From Agromyces mariniharenae (GTDB lineage: Bacteria; Actinomycetota; Actinomycetes; Actinomycetales; Microbacteriaceae), in contig NZ_VSSB01000001.1 of NCBI RefSeq assembly GCF_008122505.1, positions 1,906,891-1,970,890 on the forward strand: a DNA stretch of 64,000 nucleotides, in the 5' to 3' direction. A model generated the notes under the pieces. The model did not search any database. It was not told the origin of the DNA and worked only from the letters and a program-made list of their open reading frames with translations. The position numbers were made by a program, and so were the translations under genes. Of this stretch, positions 11,097-19,462 are shown one piece after another (the stretch's first letter is position 1; every line of letters begins with the position of its first letter).

Positions 11097-11690
11097 CTAC
11101 TCGCCCGCGACGACCAGCTCGTCGAGCGGCTTGCGCATGCGCGGAGCGACCTCGCGCTCGCGCAGGGGCTCGGGGAGCGCGTCGACGTCGCCGAGCACGC
11201 CGATCGCGGTGATCGAGACGACCTCGAGGTGGTCGGCGAGGCCGAAGGCCTGCGCGATGCGGGCGCCGTCGAAGCCGCCCATCTGGTGGGTGTGCAGGCC
11301 CTCGTGCTGCGCCTGGACGGTGAGGTGCGCGACGGCCTGGCCGAGGTCGTAGCGTGCCCAGGGGCGGGGCTTGCCCTCGGCGTCGGCGGTCTCGGCGATG
11401 TTCACGATGAGCACCGCGGCGGAGTCGGCCCAGGCCTGGTTGAAGCCCATGAGCGCGTCGTGCACGGTCGTGAACGCGTCGCTGCCGCGGCGGGCGACGA
11501 TGAAGCGCCACGGCTGGGTGTTGTTCGCCGACGGCGCCCAACGGGCGGCCTCGAGGATGGTGCGGAGCACGTCGGTCGAGACCTCGGCCGTGGGGTCGTA
11601 GGCGCGCGGGCTCCAGCGCTCGACGAGCGGGTGGATGAGCGGCGCGGTGGTGTCGGCCTTGCGGGAGGTGAGGTCGGTGACGAGGGTCAT
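11097..11690 (-). CDS. Nitroreductase family protein
   Basis: FMN-dependent nitroreductase-fold protein of 197 residues, reducing nitro groups, quinones or similar substrates with NAD(P)H. The FMN site is shown by the start RWSPRAYDP, then RWAPSANNTQPWRF near residue 50, and the middle helix NQAWADSAAVLIV. The HMGGFDG-like QMGGFDGARIAQAFGL is typical of the family. The gene stands alone. The physiological substrate cannot be told from sequence. Confidence 0.88.
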   Translation of the reverse strand: MTLVTDLTSRKADTTAPLIHPLVERWSPRAYDPTAEVSTDVLRTILEAARWAPSANNTQPWRFIVARRGSDAFTTVHDALMGFNQAWADSAAVLIVNIAETADAEGKPRPWARYDLGQAVAHLTVQAQHEGLHTHQMGGFDGARIAQAFGLADHLEVVSITAIGVLGDVDALPEPLREREVAPRMRKPLDELVVAGE

Positions 11691-11797
11691 GAGCGATCAG
11701 CTTTCGAGCGATGGAGCGGTTGCCGGGGCGCCGTCGACCCAGTCCATTCCAACGCATGGAAGCTGGAGATATTCCGGATGCCGCAGCGAGACGCAGC

Positions 11798-11836
11798 CGG
11801 AACTTCGGAACTTCGGAACCTCGGAACTTCGGAACC
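11798..11836. repeat. Short tandem repeat, five copies of an 8-bp unit
   Basis: CGGAACTT repeats head to tail: copies 1, 2 and 4 are exact, copy 3 is CGGAACCT, and copy 5 is partial. The block sits in the 164-base gap between the nitroreductase start and the threonine aldolase stop, so it lies in the upstream region of the nitroreductase gene. No other tandem array of this kind is seen in the window. Confidence 0.85.
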
Positions 11837-11854
11837 GAGTTCTCCGGCGGAACC

Positions 11855-12934
11855 TCAGGCGGCGGCGTGCAGCTCCTCGCGGATGCCGGTGACGAAGTCG
11901 TCGATGTCGGCCTCGCTCGTGTCGAACGAGCACATCCAGCGCACCTCGTTGCGTGAGGCGTCCCAGTCGTAGAACTTGAAGCCGCGGTCGCGCAGCCGGT
12001 CGGCGACCCCCGCCGGAAGGGTGGCGAACACGCCGTTCGACTGGGTCTCCTGCGTGAAGCCGAGGCCGGGCAGGTCGCCAGAGGCGATGCCGGCGTCGAG
12101 CGCGTCGCGCAGCCGTCGGGCCATCGCGTTCGCGTGCGACGCGCTGCGGATCCACAGGTCGCCCTCGAGGAGCGCCACGAGCTGCGCCGAGACGAACCGC
12201 ATCTTCGAGGCGAGCTGCATGTTGAGCTTGCGCAGGTACTTCAGGCCCTCGGATGCCTCGGGGTTCAGCACGACGATGGCCTCGGCTCCGAGCGCGCCGT
12301 TCTTGGTGCCGCCGAAGCTCAGCACGTCGACCCCGGCGTCGCGCGTGAAGGCGCGGAGCGGCAGCCCGAGCGACGCGGCCGCGTTCGAGAGCCGGGCGCC
12401 GTCGAGGTGCAGGCGCATGCCCCGCTCGTGCACGTGATCGGCGATCGCCCGGATCTCCTCGGCGGTGTACGCCGTGCCGAGCTCGGTCGTCTGCGTGATC
12501 GACGCGACGAGCGGCTGCGCGCGGTGCTCGTCGCCCCACCCCCACGCCTCGCGGTCGATGAGCTCGGGCGTGAGCTTGCCGTCAGGCGTCGGCACGGTGA
12601 GGAGCTTGATGCCGCCGACGCGCTCGGGCGCGCCGCCCTCGTCGGAGTTGATGTGCGCCGTCGACGCCGAGACGACCGCGCCCCAGCGGGGCAGCATCGA
12701 CTGCAGGCCCGTCACGTTGGCACCCGTGCCGTTGAACACGGGGAACACCTCGACGCCCTCGCCGAAGTGGCCCGCGAACACCGCCTGCAGGCGCTCAGTG
12801 TACTGGTCCTCGCCGTAGGCGATCTGGTGCCCGCCGTTCGCGGCGGCGATCGCGTCGAGCACCTCGGGGTGCACGCCGGAGTAGTTGTCGGAGGCGAAGC
12901 CGCGGAAGCCTGGGTCGTGGAGCTGGTCGGTCAC
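11855..12934 (-). CDS. ltaE: Low-specificity L-threonine aldolase family
   Basis: PLP enzyme of fold type I, 359 residues, cleaving threonine or allo-threonine to glycine and acetaldehyde. Evidence: the start FASDNYSGVHPEVLDAI, the substrate segment FNGTGANV near residue 65, ALHLDGARL-like RLHLDGARLSNAA near 170, and the PLP lysine in FGGTKNG near 202. The GTG at 12934 is chosen because CAGGAT lies exactly six bases upstream (12946-12941), a leaderless layout; longer in-frame starts add 44 low-complexity residues. A small inverted repeat CGGCCG-tt-CGGCCG lies just upstream of the -10. Confidence 0.88.
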   Translation of the reverse strand: MTDQLHDPGFRGFASDNYSGVHPEVLDAIAAANGGHQIAYGEDQYTERLQAVFAGHFGEGVEVFPVFNGTGANVTGLQSMLPRWGAVVSASTAHINSDEGGAPERVGGIKLLTVPTPDGKLTPELIDREAWGWGDEHRAQPLVASITQTTELGTAYTAEEIRAIADHVHERGMRLHLDGARLSNAAASLGLPLRAFTRDAGVDVLSFGGTKNGALGAEAIVVLNPEASEGLKYLRKLNMQLASKMRFVSAQLVALLEGDLWIRSASHANAMARRLRDALDAGIASGDLPGLGFTQETQSNGVFATLPAGVADRLRDRGFKFYDWDASRNEVRWMCSFDTSEADIDDFVTGIREELHAAA

Positions 12935-13033
12935 CGGACCATCCTGCCATCCGGCCGTTCGGCCGCCGAACCGAGCGGATGCCGCGGCCGCCCGCCGACG
13001 GCACGGAAGCCGTGTTGGAGAGCGGGGAGGGGA

Positions 13034-13059
13034 CCCGGCGCCGGTAGGGCGGCGCCGGG
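13034..13059 (-). terminator. Hairpin after the chaplin-like gene
   Basis: A 9-bp stem of CCCGGCGCC and GGCGCCGGG with an 8-base loop lies 12 bases past the stop at 13071 on the minus strand. Confidence 0.65.
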
Positions 13060-13070
13060 CCCTCATCCGA

Positions 13071-14426
13071 TCAACGGTGGAGTGAGTACCGCTTCGTGAG
13101 GAGCAGGCCCGCGCCGGCGATGAGCACCAGCACGGCCAGTCCCGCGAGGTCGGCGTTCGCGCCCGTGGAGGCGAGCGTCGCTGCGGCCGGGATCACCCTC
13201 GTCCCGTGCGACGACGCCACCGTCGAGCCGTCCGAGCCGCCCGGGCCCGTCGGGTTCGACGGATCGGTCGGGTCGGTCGGATCCGTCGGATCGACGGGGT
13301 CCACCGGGTCGACGGGGTCGACCGGGTCGACGGGCGGGTTGACGACGGTCGTCGCCCCGTCCGTCGTGCTGTCGCCGATGACCGAGATCGCGTTTCCGCC
13401 GATCGTGATGGGCAGGGACAGGACCGGGATGAGCTGTGTTCCCCCGAGCAGCCCGTCGGATCCGTCCGTCGTGGCGGAACCGCCCCCGGTTCCCGTCGTC
13501 ACCACCGTCGTCGCGTCGCGCGACGTGGCGTCCCCGATCACGGAGACGGCGTTGCCGGCGACCGTGACCGGGAGGTCGAGGTCCGCGAGCAGCTGGGTGC
13601 CGCCGAGGATGGAGTCCTCGCCCGAGGTCCACGCGTCGCCGCCGTGGGCGGTGCCGTCGCCGGAGCCGCCGGTGGCGACCCGGGTCTCGGCGTCCTTCGA
13701 CCTGGCGTCCCCGATCACGGAGACGGCGTTGCCGGCGACCGTGACCGGGAGGTCGAGGTCCGCGAGCAGCTGGGTGCCGCCGAGGATGGAGTCCTCGCCC
13801 GACGTCCACGCGTCGCCGCCGTGGGCGGTGCCGTCGCCGGAGCCGCCGGTGGCGACCCGGGTCTCGGCGTCCTTCGCCGTCGCGTCCCCGATCACCGAGA
13901 TCGCGTTGCCGCTGACGGTGATCGGTGCCGACAGGTCGATGAGCGCCTGCGTGCCGCCGAGGATCGAGTCCTCGCCGCTCGTCGTCGCCGACCCGCCACC
14001 GGATGCCGCGGTCGACTCGGATGCCGCAGCCGGCTCCGACGTCACGACCGCCGTGGAGGCGTCGCTCGACGAGCTGTCGCCGATCACCGAGATCGCGTTG
14101 CCCGCGATCGTCACCGGCGCCGAGACGTCGACCAGGGCCTGCGTCCCCGAGCCGATGCCGTCGTCACCCGAGGTGACGGCGACGGGCTCGGATCCTCCGC
14201 CCGTGGCGACGAGGGTCGTGGCATCCGACGAGTGCGAGTCCCCGATGACGGAGATCGCATTGCCGCTCACCGTGACCGGGGCCTCGATCGAGATCCCGAG
14301 CTGGGTTCCGGAGAGGATGCCGTCGTCGCCGCCCGTTTCGGACGCGTGCGCCACGCCGGCTCCGAGGAGCGTGAGCCCCCCGGCGAAGAGGGTCGCGTAC
14401 AGCGCCCTCAAGGCCAATCGCTTCAT
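13071..14426 (-). CDS. Chaplin-like surface protein with six repeats and LAxTG sorting signal
   Basis: 451 residues from an ATG with a strong AGGAGG site. A signal peptide ends near VAHA at residue 28. Six units (about 36-70, 89-124, 153-188, 212-247, 271-306, 325-358) share the pattern GTQ, then PVTVxGNAISVIGDS. This pattern resembles the chaplin domain (PVNVCGNxxNVIG) of Streptomyces but has no cysteine. A Pro-Asp-Val/Thr wall spacer follows at about 364-395. LASTG at 418-422, a hydrophobic helix and KRYSLHR form a class E type sorting signal, as in long chaplins. Probable role: sortase-anchored, self-assembling hydrophobic surface layer. The chaplin assignment is by motif only. Confidence 0.65.
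   Translation of the reverse strand: MKRLALRALYATLFAGGLTLLGAGVAHASETGGDDGILSGTQLGISIEAPVTVSGNAISVIGDSHSSDATTLVATGGGSEPVAVTSGDDGIGSGTQALVDVSAPVTIAGNAISVIGDSSSSDASTAVVTSEPAAASESTAASGGGSATTSGEDSILGGTQALIDLSAPITVSGNAISVIGDATAKDAETRVATGGSGDGTAHGGDAWTSGEDSILGGTQLLADLDLPVTVAGNAVSVIGDARSKDAETRVATGGSGDGTAHGGDAWTSGEDSILGGTQLLADLDLPVTVAGNAVSVIGDATSRDATTVVTTGTGGGSATTDGSDGLLGGTQLIPVLSLPITIGGNAISVIGDSTTDGATTVVNPPVDPVDPVDPVDPVDPTDPTDPTDPSNPTGPGGSDGSTVASSHGTRVIPAAATLASTGANADLAGLAVLVLIAGAGLLLTKRYSLHR
13528..13881. repeat. 177-bp tandem duplication inside the chaplin-like gene
   Basis: Two nearly identical 177-bp blocks (about 13528-13704 and 13705-13881) encode repeats 4 and 5 and the linker between them. 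The stretch TCCCCGATCACGGAGACGG occurs at 13531 and again at 13708. The near identity at the DNA level points to recent duplication by unequal recombination, which would let copy number vary between strains. Confidence 0.85.
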
Positions 14427-14481
14427 GTTCAGTCCTCCTGACTGGATTCGGAATGTCGCTCCCGGGCAGGGAGCGATGATC

Positions 14482-14514
14482 GTCTCCACCCGCCGGACGG
14501 CAGGCGGAGCAGAC
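14482..14514 (-). terminator. Imperfect hairpin between two surface-protein genes
   Basis: GTCT and CCGCC pair with GGCGG and AGAC around a small loop, just past the stop at 14520. A second small hairpin, CGCTCCC-N5-GGGAGCG at 14457-14475, lies in the 5' leader of the chaplin-like gene. Either could attenuate or separate transcription of the two genes. Confidence 0.4.
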
Positions 14515-14519
14515 CCCGA

Positions 14520-15560
14520 TCAGTCAGGGGTGGTGTCGGTGTCGTACACCGGCGACGACGGGAGTTCGTCGTCGACCGAGTTGAGCACCAGCGACGCGAG
14601 CGCGTCGAGGCCGAACGCGGTGAAGGCCGCGTCGGAGGTTCCGGATGCCCCGCCGGCACCGCCGGCACCGGCCGCGCCCGAGCCGCCGCCGTTGCCGGCG
14701 GGCGAGGCGGGGAGGTCGCCGCCACCGGGCGGCAGGCCGCCGCCGGAGGGCGTGATCGTGCCAGGCGGAGCCGTGGCAGCGACGGGTGCCGGGGACGAGC
14801 GTGTCGTGCCCGCCGGAAGCCCGGATCCCGACGGTGCGGCGGCAGCCGCGCTCGAGCCGTCACCCGGCAGCCCTGGAACGCCGGGTCCTCCTGTGCCCGG
14901 CGACCCGGGGGCGCCCGGGAACAGCGGGATCACGGGAAGCTGCGGGAGGATCCCGCTGCCGTCGGTGGGCAGTTCCCCCGTCGAACCCACGACGGCGCCG
15001 AGCGTGCCGTCGACGAGGCCGGCGACCGGGGCGACCACCCCACCCAGGGTGTCGTCGCCGACGAGGTCGCCGACGATCGGAACCGAGCCGACCACGCCGT
15101 CGAGCAGCCCGGTGACCGGCGCCGTGACGGCGCCGACCGTGCCGCCGCCGGCAACGTCGGAGACGGTGCCGGTGAGCCCGTCGACGACGGTGCCCACCGC
15201 AGTGTTCGCGCTCGAGACCGTGGCGTTCGCGGCATCCGTCGCCGTCTCGACGACCGCGGGAGCGGCCTCGGGCACCGGCGCGGGAGCCGCCGCGACGACG
15301 GGCTGCAGCACCTCGCCGACCGGCGAGACGACGGTGTCGACCACCTCGCCGAGCGTGTCACCGGCCGCGCCGGTGACCTCGGTGGCGGTGCCGACGACGG
15401 AGCCCACCGCTCCGAGGAGCCCGCTCGGCTCGGGCTCGTCGGCCGAGGCGCTCGTCGACGACGCGAAGAGGCTGATCGCGAGCCACAGCGTGGCGAAGAC
15501 CGCGGCGAGGAGGGCGTAGCGGACCCACGGCACCTGCCGTGCGGCATCCGCTGTCGCCAT
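14520..15560 (-). CDS. Secreted low-complexity partner of the chaplin-like protein
   Basis: 346 residues from an ATG preceded by GGGGAGGG. An N-terminal helix (YALLAAVFATLWLAISLF) ends in a likely cleavage site at SASA before DEPEP. The mature part is Ala/Gly/Val-rich with irregular repeats of GLLDGVVGSV, VVGTATEVTG and VVSPVGEVLQP type, then a Pro/Gly-rich stretch (PGAPGSPGTGGPGVPG) and a short acidic end. No enzyme motif and no sorting signal are visible. Position 93 bases upstream of the chaplin-like gene on the same strand suggests a joint surface role. Family not recognised. Confidence 0.75.
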   Translation of the reverse strand: MATADAARQVPWVRYALLAAVFATLWLAISLFASSTSASADEPEPSGLLGAVGSVVGTATEVTGAAGDTLGEVVDTVVSPVGEVLQPVVAAAPAPVPEAAPAVVETATDAANATVSSANTAVGTVVDGLTGTVSDVAGGGTVGAVTAPVTGLLDGVVGSVPIVGDLVGDDTLGGVVAPVAGLVDGTLGAVVGSTGELPTDGSGILPQLPVIPLFPGAPGSPGTGGPGVPGLPGDGSSAAAAAPSGSGLPAGTTRSSPAPVAATAPPGTITPSGGGLPPGGGDLPASPAGNGGGSGAAGAGGAGGASGTSDAAFTAFGLDALASLVLNSVDDELPSSPVYDTDTTPD

Positions 15561-15672
15561 TGGCCCTCCCCTTGCCTGTTCCCGACCGTACTTGCCGGAG
15601 CATGTGCAGGTCCACCCATTCCCGCGAAAGGATTCCTCGTGTTTCGTGGCCGGCATGCACCCGGACGAGCCG

Positions 15673-16893
15673 TCACGACGGCCGGCGACGCTCCCCCCGC
15701 AGCGCCTCCGAGAACGGCACCCGGGCGCCGGTGCGCAGGAGCGAGTAGCGGTAGATCCGCTCGCCCACGAGCACCGCGAGCACGGTCGCGGCGATGAGGA
15801 TCACGAGCGACAGCAGGGGTTCCCACCACTCCGCCTGGCCGAGGAAGATCCGCACGGGCATGCCCACCGGCGCCGAGAACGGCACGTAGCTCATGATCGC
15901 GAGCACCGTCGGGTCGTCGTTGAAGAACACGACGAGGAAGTACGGGATCATCACGAGCATCGTCACGGGCGTGGTCACCGATCCGATGTCCTCGGCGCGC
16001 GAGACGGTCGCGGCGGTCGCGGCGAACAGCGCGGCGAGCATCACGAAGCCGACCACGAAGAACACCACGAACCAGACGACGGATGCCCCGAGCCCCCCGA
16101 GCAGCACCCGCTGGCCGGTCACGGCGAGGCCCACGATCGCGAGCGCGCCGATGGCGATGATCTGCCCGAACGCCATCACGCTGTTGCCGAGCACCTTGCC
16201 CGTGAGCAGGGCGCGCGCCGACACCGTGGAGAGCAGGATCTCGATGATGCGGGTCTGCTTCTCCTCGACGACCGACTGCGCGATCGTCTGCCCGAAGGTG
16301 AGCGCCGAGAAGAAGAACACGATGCCGAAGGCGAAGGCCACGAGGTAGGCGAGGAGCGGGTCCGCGGGGGCCGGCTCGAGCACCACCATCGGCGGGACCA
16401 CCGCGAGCGCCTCGGCCACGTCGTCGGGGAGCTGGTCGAGGCCGATGACCGTGACGTCGAGGCCGGCGGCCGCGGCATCCGTCGACCTCGAGTCCGAGGT
16501 CGCCTCGAGGCCGGATGCCGCGACGACGTCGGTCGGCGCCACGATCGCGGACACCTCGTCGTCGCGGAGCATCGCCTCGGCGGCGTCGAGGTCGTCGGCC
16601 GGCACCGGCTCGAGCGTGGACGCACCGGCCACCACATCGGATGCCGCGCCGACCACGGCGACCTTCGTGGGCTCGCTGTTCGCGGCGAACACGGAGCCCA
16701 GGATCACCGAGGCGAGCACGGCGACCATGAGCACGATCGTCGAGATGACGAACGCCCTGCTCCGCAGGCGAGACGTGACCTCGCGCGAGGCGACCAGCCA
16801 GGCGGCCTCCGTGAAGCGCGGCTCGCGGCGTTCGGCCGCGGCATCCGCCGGACGGGGCGCGCGACCCGCGCGCGTGTCGAGCTTCGAGCTCAT
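15673..16893 (-). CDS. ABC-2 type exporter permease (NatB/YhaP-like)
   Basis: 406 residues. The first helix (ISTIVLMVAVLASVILG) is followed by a long extracytoplasmic domain (about 55-160). Five or more helices then follow, starting at PLLAYLVAFAFGIVFFFSALTFGQ. The segment QSVVEEKQTRIIEILLSTVSARALLTGKVLG is the hallmark of Na+/drug ABC-2 permeases. The ATG overlaps the ATPase stop as ATGA, so both subunits are made together. Substrate is unknown; NatAB exports Na+, but many relatives do not. Confidence 0.85.
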   Translation of the reverse strand: MSSKLDTRAGRAPRPADAAAERREPRFTEAAWLVASREVTSRLRSRAFVISTIVLMVAVLASVILGSVFAANSEPTKVAVVGAASDVVAGASTLEPVPADDLDAAEAMLRDDEVSAIVAPTDVVAASGLEATSDSRSTDAAAAGLDVTVIGLDQLPDDVAEALAVVPPMVVLEPAPADPLLAYLVAFAFGIVFFFSALTFGQTIAQSVVEEKQTRIIEILLSTVSARALLTGKVLGNSVMAFGQIIAIGALAIVGLAVTGQRVLLGGLGASVVWFVVFFVVGFVMLAALFAATAATVSRAEDIGSVTTPVTMLVMIPYFLVVFFNDDPTVLAIMSYVPFSAPVGMPVRIFLGQAEWWEPLLSLVILIAATVLAVLVGERIYRYSLLRTGARVPFSEALRGERRRPS

Positions 16894-17774
16894 CGGACGA
16901 CCTCCCGGAAGATCTGGGCGAGCGTGGTCTGCTCGCGGCCGAAGCTCACGACGTCGCCGCGCGAGACGGCCTCCGCGAGCACCGCATGGCGCGCCGACTC
17001 GGTCGACGCCTCGAAGAGGGCCCAGCCGCCGTCGAAGCTCACGACGTCGACGCCGGGGACGCCCCGCACCCAGCCCGCGTCGCCGGTCGTGAGCAGCTCC
17101 CAGCGCTCGGAGCCGTGCTCCGCGCGGAGGGCCTCGCGGGAGCCGGCGGCGCGGATCCGTCCGTCGGCGATGATCACGAGGTCGTCGCAGAGGCGCTCGA
17201 CCACGTCGAGCTGGTGCGAGGAGAAGAGCACGGGCGCGCCCTGCGCGGCGGCATCCGACAGCACCGACTGCACGGTCTCGACGGCCATCGGGTCGAGACC
17301 CGAGAACGGCTCGTCGAGCACGAGCACCTCGGGCCGGTGCACGAGGGCCGCGGCGATCTGCGCGCGCTGCTGGTTGCCGAGCGAGAGGGACTCCACGGTG
17401 TCGTCGAGGCGCTCGCCGAGGCCGAGCCGCTCGAGCAGCTCGGCGGCGTTGCGGCGCGCGGCGACGGGCGCCCAGCCGTGCAGCCGCGCGAGGTAGACCG
17501 TCTGCTCGAGCACGCGCATCTTCGGGTAGAGGCCGCGCTCCTCGGGCATGTAGCCGAAGCGGCGGCGGTCGGTCGCGGTGACCGCGGCGCCGTCGATCGT
17601 CACGGTGCCCGAGTCGGTGGCGAGCACGCCGAGCACGATCCGCATGGCGGTGGTCTTGCCGGCGCCGTTGCCGCCGACGAATCCCGTGAGCCGGCCGTCG
17701 CCGACCGTGAAGCTCACGGAGTCGAGCGCGAGGCGGTCGCCGTAGCGCTTCGTGAGGTCGTGGAGTTCGAGCAT
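16890..17774 (-). CDS. ABC transporter ATPase subunit (exporter)
   Basis: 294 residues. Walker A GGNGAGKTT lies near residue 34, the ABC signature is LSLGNQQRAQI near 135, and Walker B is VLVLDEPFSGLD near 155, with the H-loop in SSHQLD near 188. The C-terminal extension of about 80 residues is typical of NatA/CcmA-type exporters. The start is the ATG at 17774: TAGCGT at 17786-17781 is exactly six bases upstream, a leaderless layout; the GTG two codons earlier would leave no room. A 26-bp palindrome abuts this -10 box. Confidence 0.9.
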   Translation of the reverse strand: MLELHDLTKRYGDRLALDSVSFTVGDGRLTGFVGGNGAGKTTAMRIVLGVLATDSGTVTIDGAAVTATDRRRFGYMPEERGLYPKMRVLEQTVYLARLHGWAPVAARRNAAELLERLGLGERLDDTVESLSLGNQQRAQIAAALVHRPEVLVLDEPFSGLDPMAVETVQSVLSDAAAQGAPVLFSSHQLDVVERLCDDLVIIADGRIRAAGSREALRAEHGSERWELLTTGDAGWVRGVPGVDVVSFDGGWALFEASTESARHAVLAEAVSRGDVVSFGREQTTLAQIFREVVR

Positions 17775-17786
17775 GGCCACACGCTA

Positions 17787-17812
17787 CGGATGCCGCGACG
17801 GCGCGGCATCCG
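17787..17812. promoter_or_regulatory. 26-bp palindrome abutting the -10 of the ABC operon
   Basis: CGGATGCCGCG, four bases (ACGG), CGCGGCATCCG: perfect 11-bp arms. It begins on the base next to the TAGCGT -10 box and spans the spacer and -35 region, where a repressor or activator would sit. A palindrome of identical arms and length occupies the same place before the cupin gene at 23225-23250. Confidence 0.6.
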
Positions 17813-17951
17813 TCGGCCGGATGGTTCGGGGGCTCCGCCGCGCGGGGGAGGCGGAGGTCGCGGGGTCTCGCGACGCCACCCGCGCCGGCCGCGCCGGCTC
17901 CTCGTCCTCCCAAGGGTTCCCGATGTCGGCGGGTCTGGTTACCCTCGCATG

Positions 17952-19430
17952 GTGACCGAGGGAACGGACGTCCCCGAGGCGGGGGCGACAGCAGCGACCG
18001 AAGCGACGGCTGAACGCGAGGACGGAGCGGCGACCGGGCGAGCGGCGAGCCCGCAGCCGCCGCCGCACGGCATGCGCACGTTCCTGCAGGTGCTCGCCAA
18101 CACCGCGATCGCGAACGTCACCACGAGCTTCCTGTGGTTCGCGCTGACCTTCTGGGTCTACCTCGAGACGCGATCGGTGCTCGCCACGGGCATCATCGGC
18201 GGCGCGTACATGCTGCTCATCGCGTTCTTCGCGATGCTGTTCGGCACCATCGTCGACCGGCATCGCAAGCTCCAGGTGATGATCTTCTCGAGCCTCGTGA
18301 CGCTCGGGTCGTTCGTGGTCGCGGGCGTGCTCTTCCTCCTGCAGCCCGAATCGGCGCTCCTCGACCTGGGCGGGCCGTGGTTCTGGGCGTTCACGGGCGT
18401 CATCCTGTTCGGCTCGGTGGTCGAGCACATGCGCAACATCGCGCTGTCCACGACGGTCACCCTGCTCGTGCCCGAGGAGCGCCACGCGAACGCCAACGGC
18501 ATGGTCGGCACGGTCCAGGGCGTCGCGTTCATCGTGACGAGCGTGTTCAGCGGCCTCGCGATCGGGCTGCTCGGCATGGGGTGGACGCTCGTGATCGCGA
18601 TCGCCCTCACGCTCGTGGCGCTCGTGCACCTGCTCTTCCTGAAGGTGCCCGAGCCGCGCCCCGAGCCGCCCGAGGGCGAGCGAGCCCCGACGATCGACTT
18701 CCGCGGGAGCGTCGCGGCGGTGCGGAACGCGCCCGGGCTGTTCGCGCTGATCCTGTTCTCGACGCTGAACAACCTCATCGGCGGCGTCTACATGGCGCTC
18801 ATGGACCCCTACGGCCTCACGATCTTCTCCGTGGAGGTCTGGGGCATCGTGCTCGGCGTCACCGCGACCGGGTTCATCATCGGCGGCCTCGCGATCGCGA
18901 AGTTCGGCCTCGGCAGGAACCCGATCCGCACGATGCTGCTCGTCGTGATCGCGATGGGCGTGCTCGGTGCGTTCTTCACGATCCGCGAGTGGTGGCTCCT
19001 CTACGCCCTCGGCATCTGGGCCTACATGTCGATCATCCCCGTGGTGGAGGCGTCCGAGCAGACCGTGATCCAGAAGGTCGTGCCGTTCCAGCGCCAGGGT
19101 CGCGTGTTCGGGTTCGCCGCGGCCGTCGAGTCGGCGGCGGCGCCCGTCACCGCGTTCCTCATCGCGCCGATCGCGCAGTTCTGGATCATCCCGTACATGG
19201 AGTCCGAGCAGGGGCAGGCGACGTGGGGCTGGCTGCTCGGCGACGGCGACGCCCGCGGCATCGCCCTCGTGTTCTTCTTCGCGGGCCTGATCATGGTGGT
19301 GCTGGCGCTGCTCGCCTTCACGACGAAGTCGTACCGGCTGCTCTCCGCGGAGTACGCAGGCACCACCGAGTCGGTGCCCGCACCCGAGCCCGGGGCGGAG
19401 GAGCAGGCGGCCGCAGACCCGCGTCGCTGA
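17952..19430 (+). CDS. MFS transporter, macrolide-efflux-like (MFS_3)
   Basis: 492 residues. A cytoplasmic N-tail of about 40 residues (Ala/Glu/Pro-rich) precedes twelve helices. FGTIVDRHRKLQVM after helix 2 and the helix-7 region TLNNLIGGVYMALMDPYGL fit the MefA-like group. The GTG at 17952 is preferred over the ATG one codon earlier because TACCCT (17940-17945) lies six bases upstream. The gene diverges from the ABC exporter. Substrate unknown; drug efflux is only the family average. Confidence 0.82.
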   Translation: MTEGTDVPEAGATAATEATAEREDGAATGRAASPQPPPHGMRTFLQVLANTAIANVTTSFLWFALTFWVYLETRSVLATGIIGGAYMLLIAFFAMLFGTIVDRHRKLQVMIFSSLVTLGSFVVAGVLFLLQPESALLDLGGPWFWAFTGVILFGSVVEHMRNIALSTTVTLLVPEERHANANGMVGTVQGVAFIVTSVFSGLAIGLLGMGWTLVIAIALTLVALVHLLFLKVPEPRPEPPEGERAPTIDFRGSVAAVRNAPGLFALILFSTLNNLIGGVYMALMDPYGLTIFSVEVWGIVLGVTATGFIIGGLAIAKFGLGRNPIRTMLLVVIAMGVLGAFFTIREWWLLYALGIWAYMSIIPVVEASEQTVIQKVVPFQRQGRVFGFAAAVESAAAPVTAFLIAPIAQFWIIPYMESEQGQATWGWLLGDGDARGIALVFFFAGLIMVVLALLAFTTKSYRLLSAEYAGTTESVPAPEPGAEEQAAADPRR

Positions 19431-19462
19431 GCCGCGGCACTCCGGGTCGAGCGGTCCGCGGC
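19431..19462. terminator. Bidirectional hairpin between MFS and response regulator genes
   Basis: A stem of GCCGCGG and CCGCGGC encloses 18 bases, filling the gap between converging stops; the right arm touches the response-regulator stop codon. Confidence 0.55.

Noticed and set aside
7780..11757. A minus-strand open frame of about 1,325 codons
   Set aside because: It is the antisense shadow of the secreted repeat protein; Arg/Pro/His-rich with no recognisable domain or ribosome site. Long antisense frames are expected at this GC content.
11798..11836. Tandem repeat as a CRISPR fragment
   Set aside because: Units are 8 bp with no spacers and no cas genes are present.
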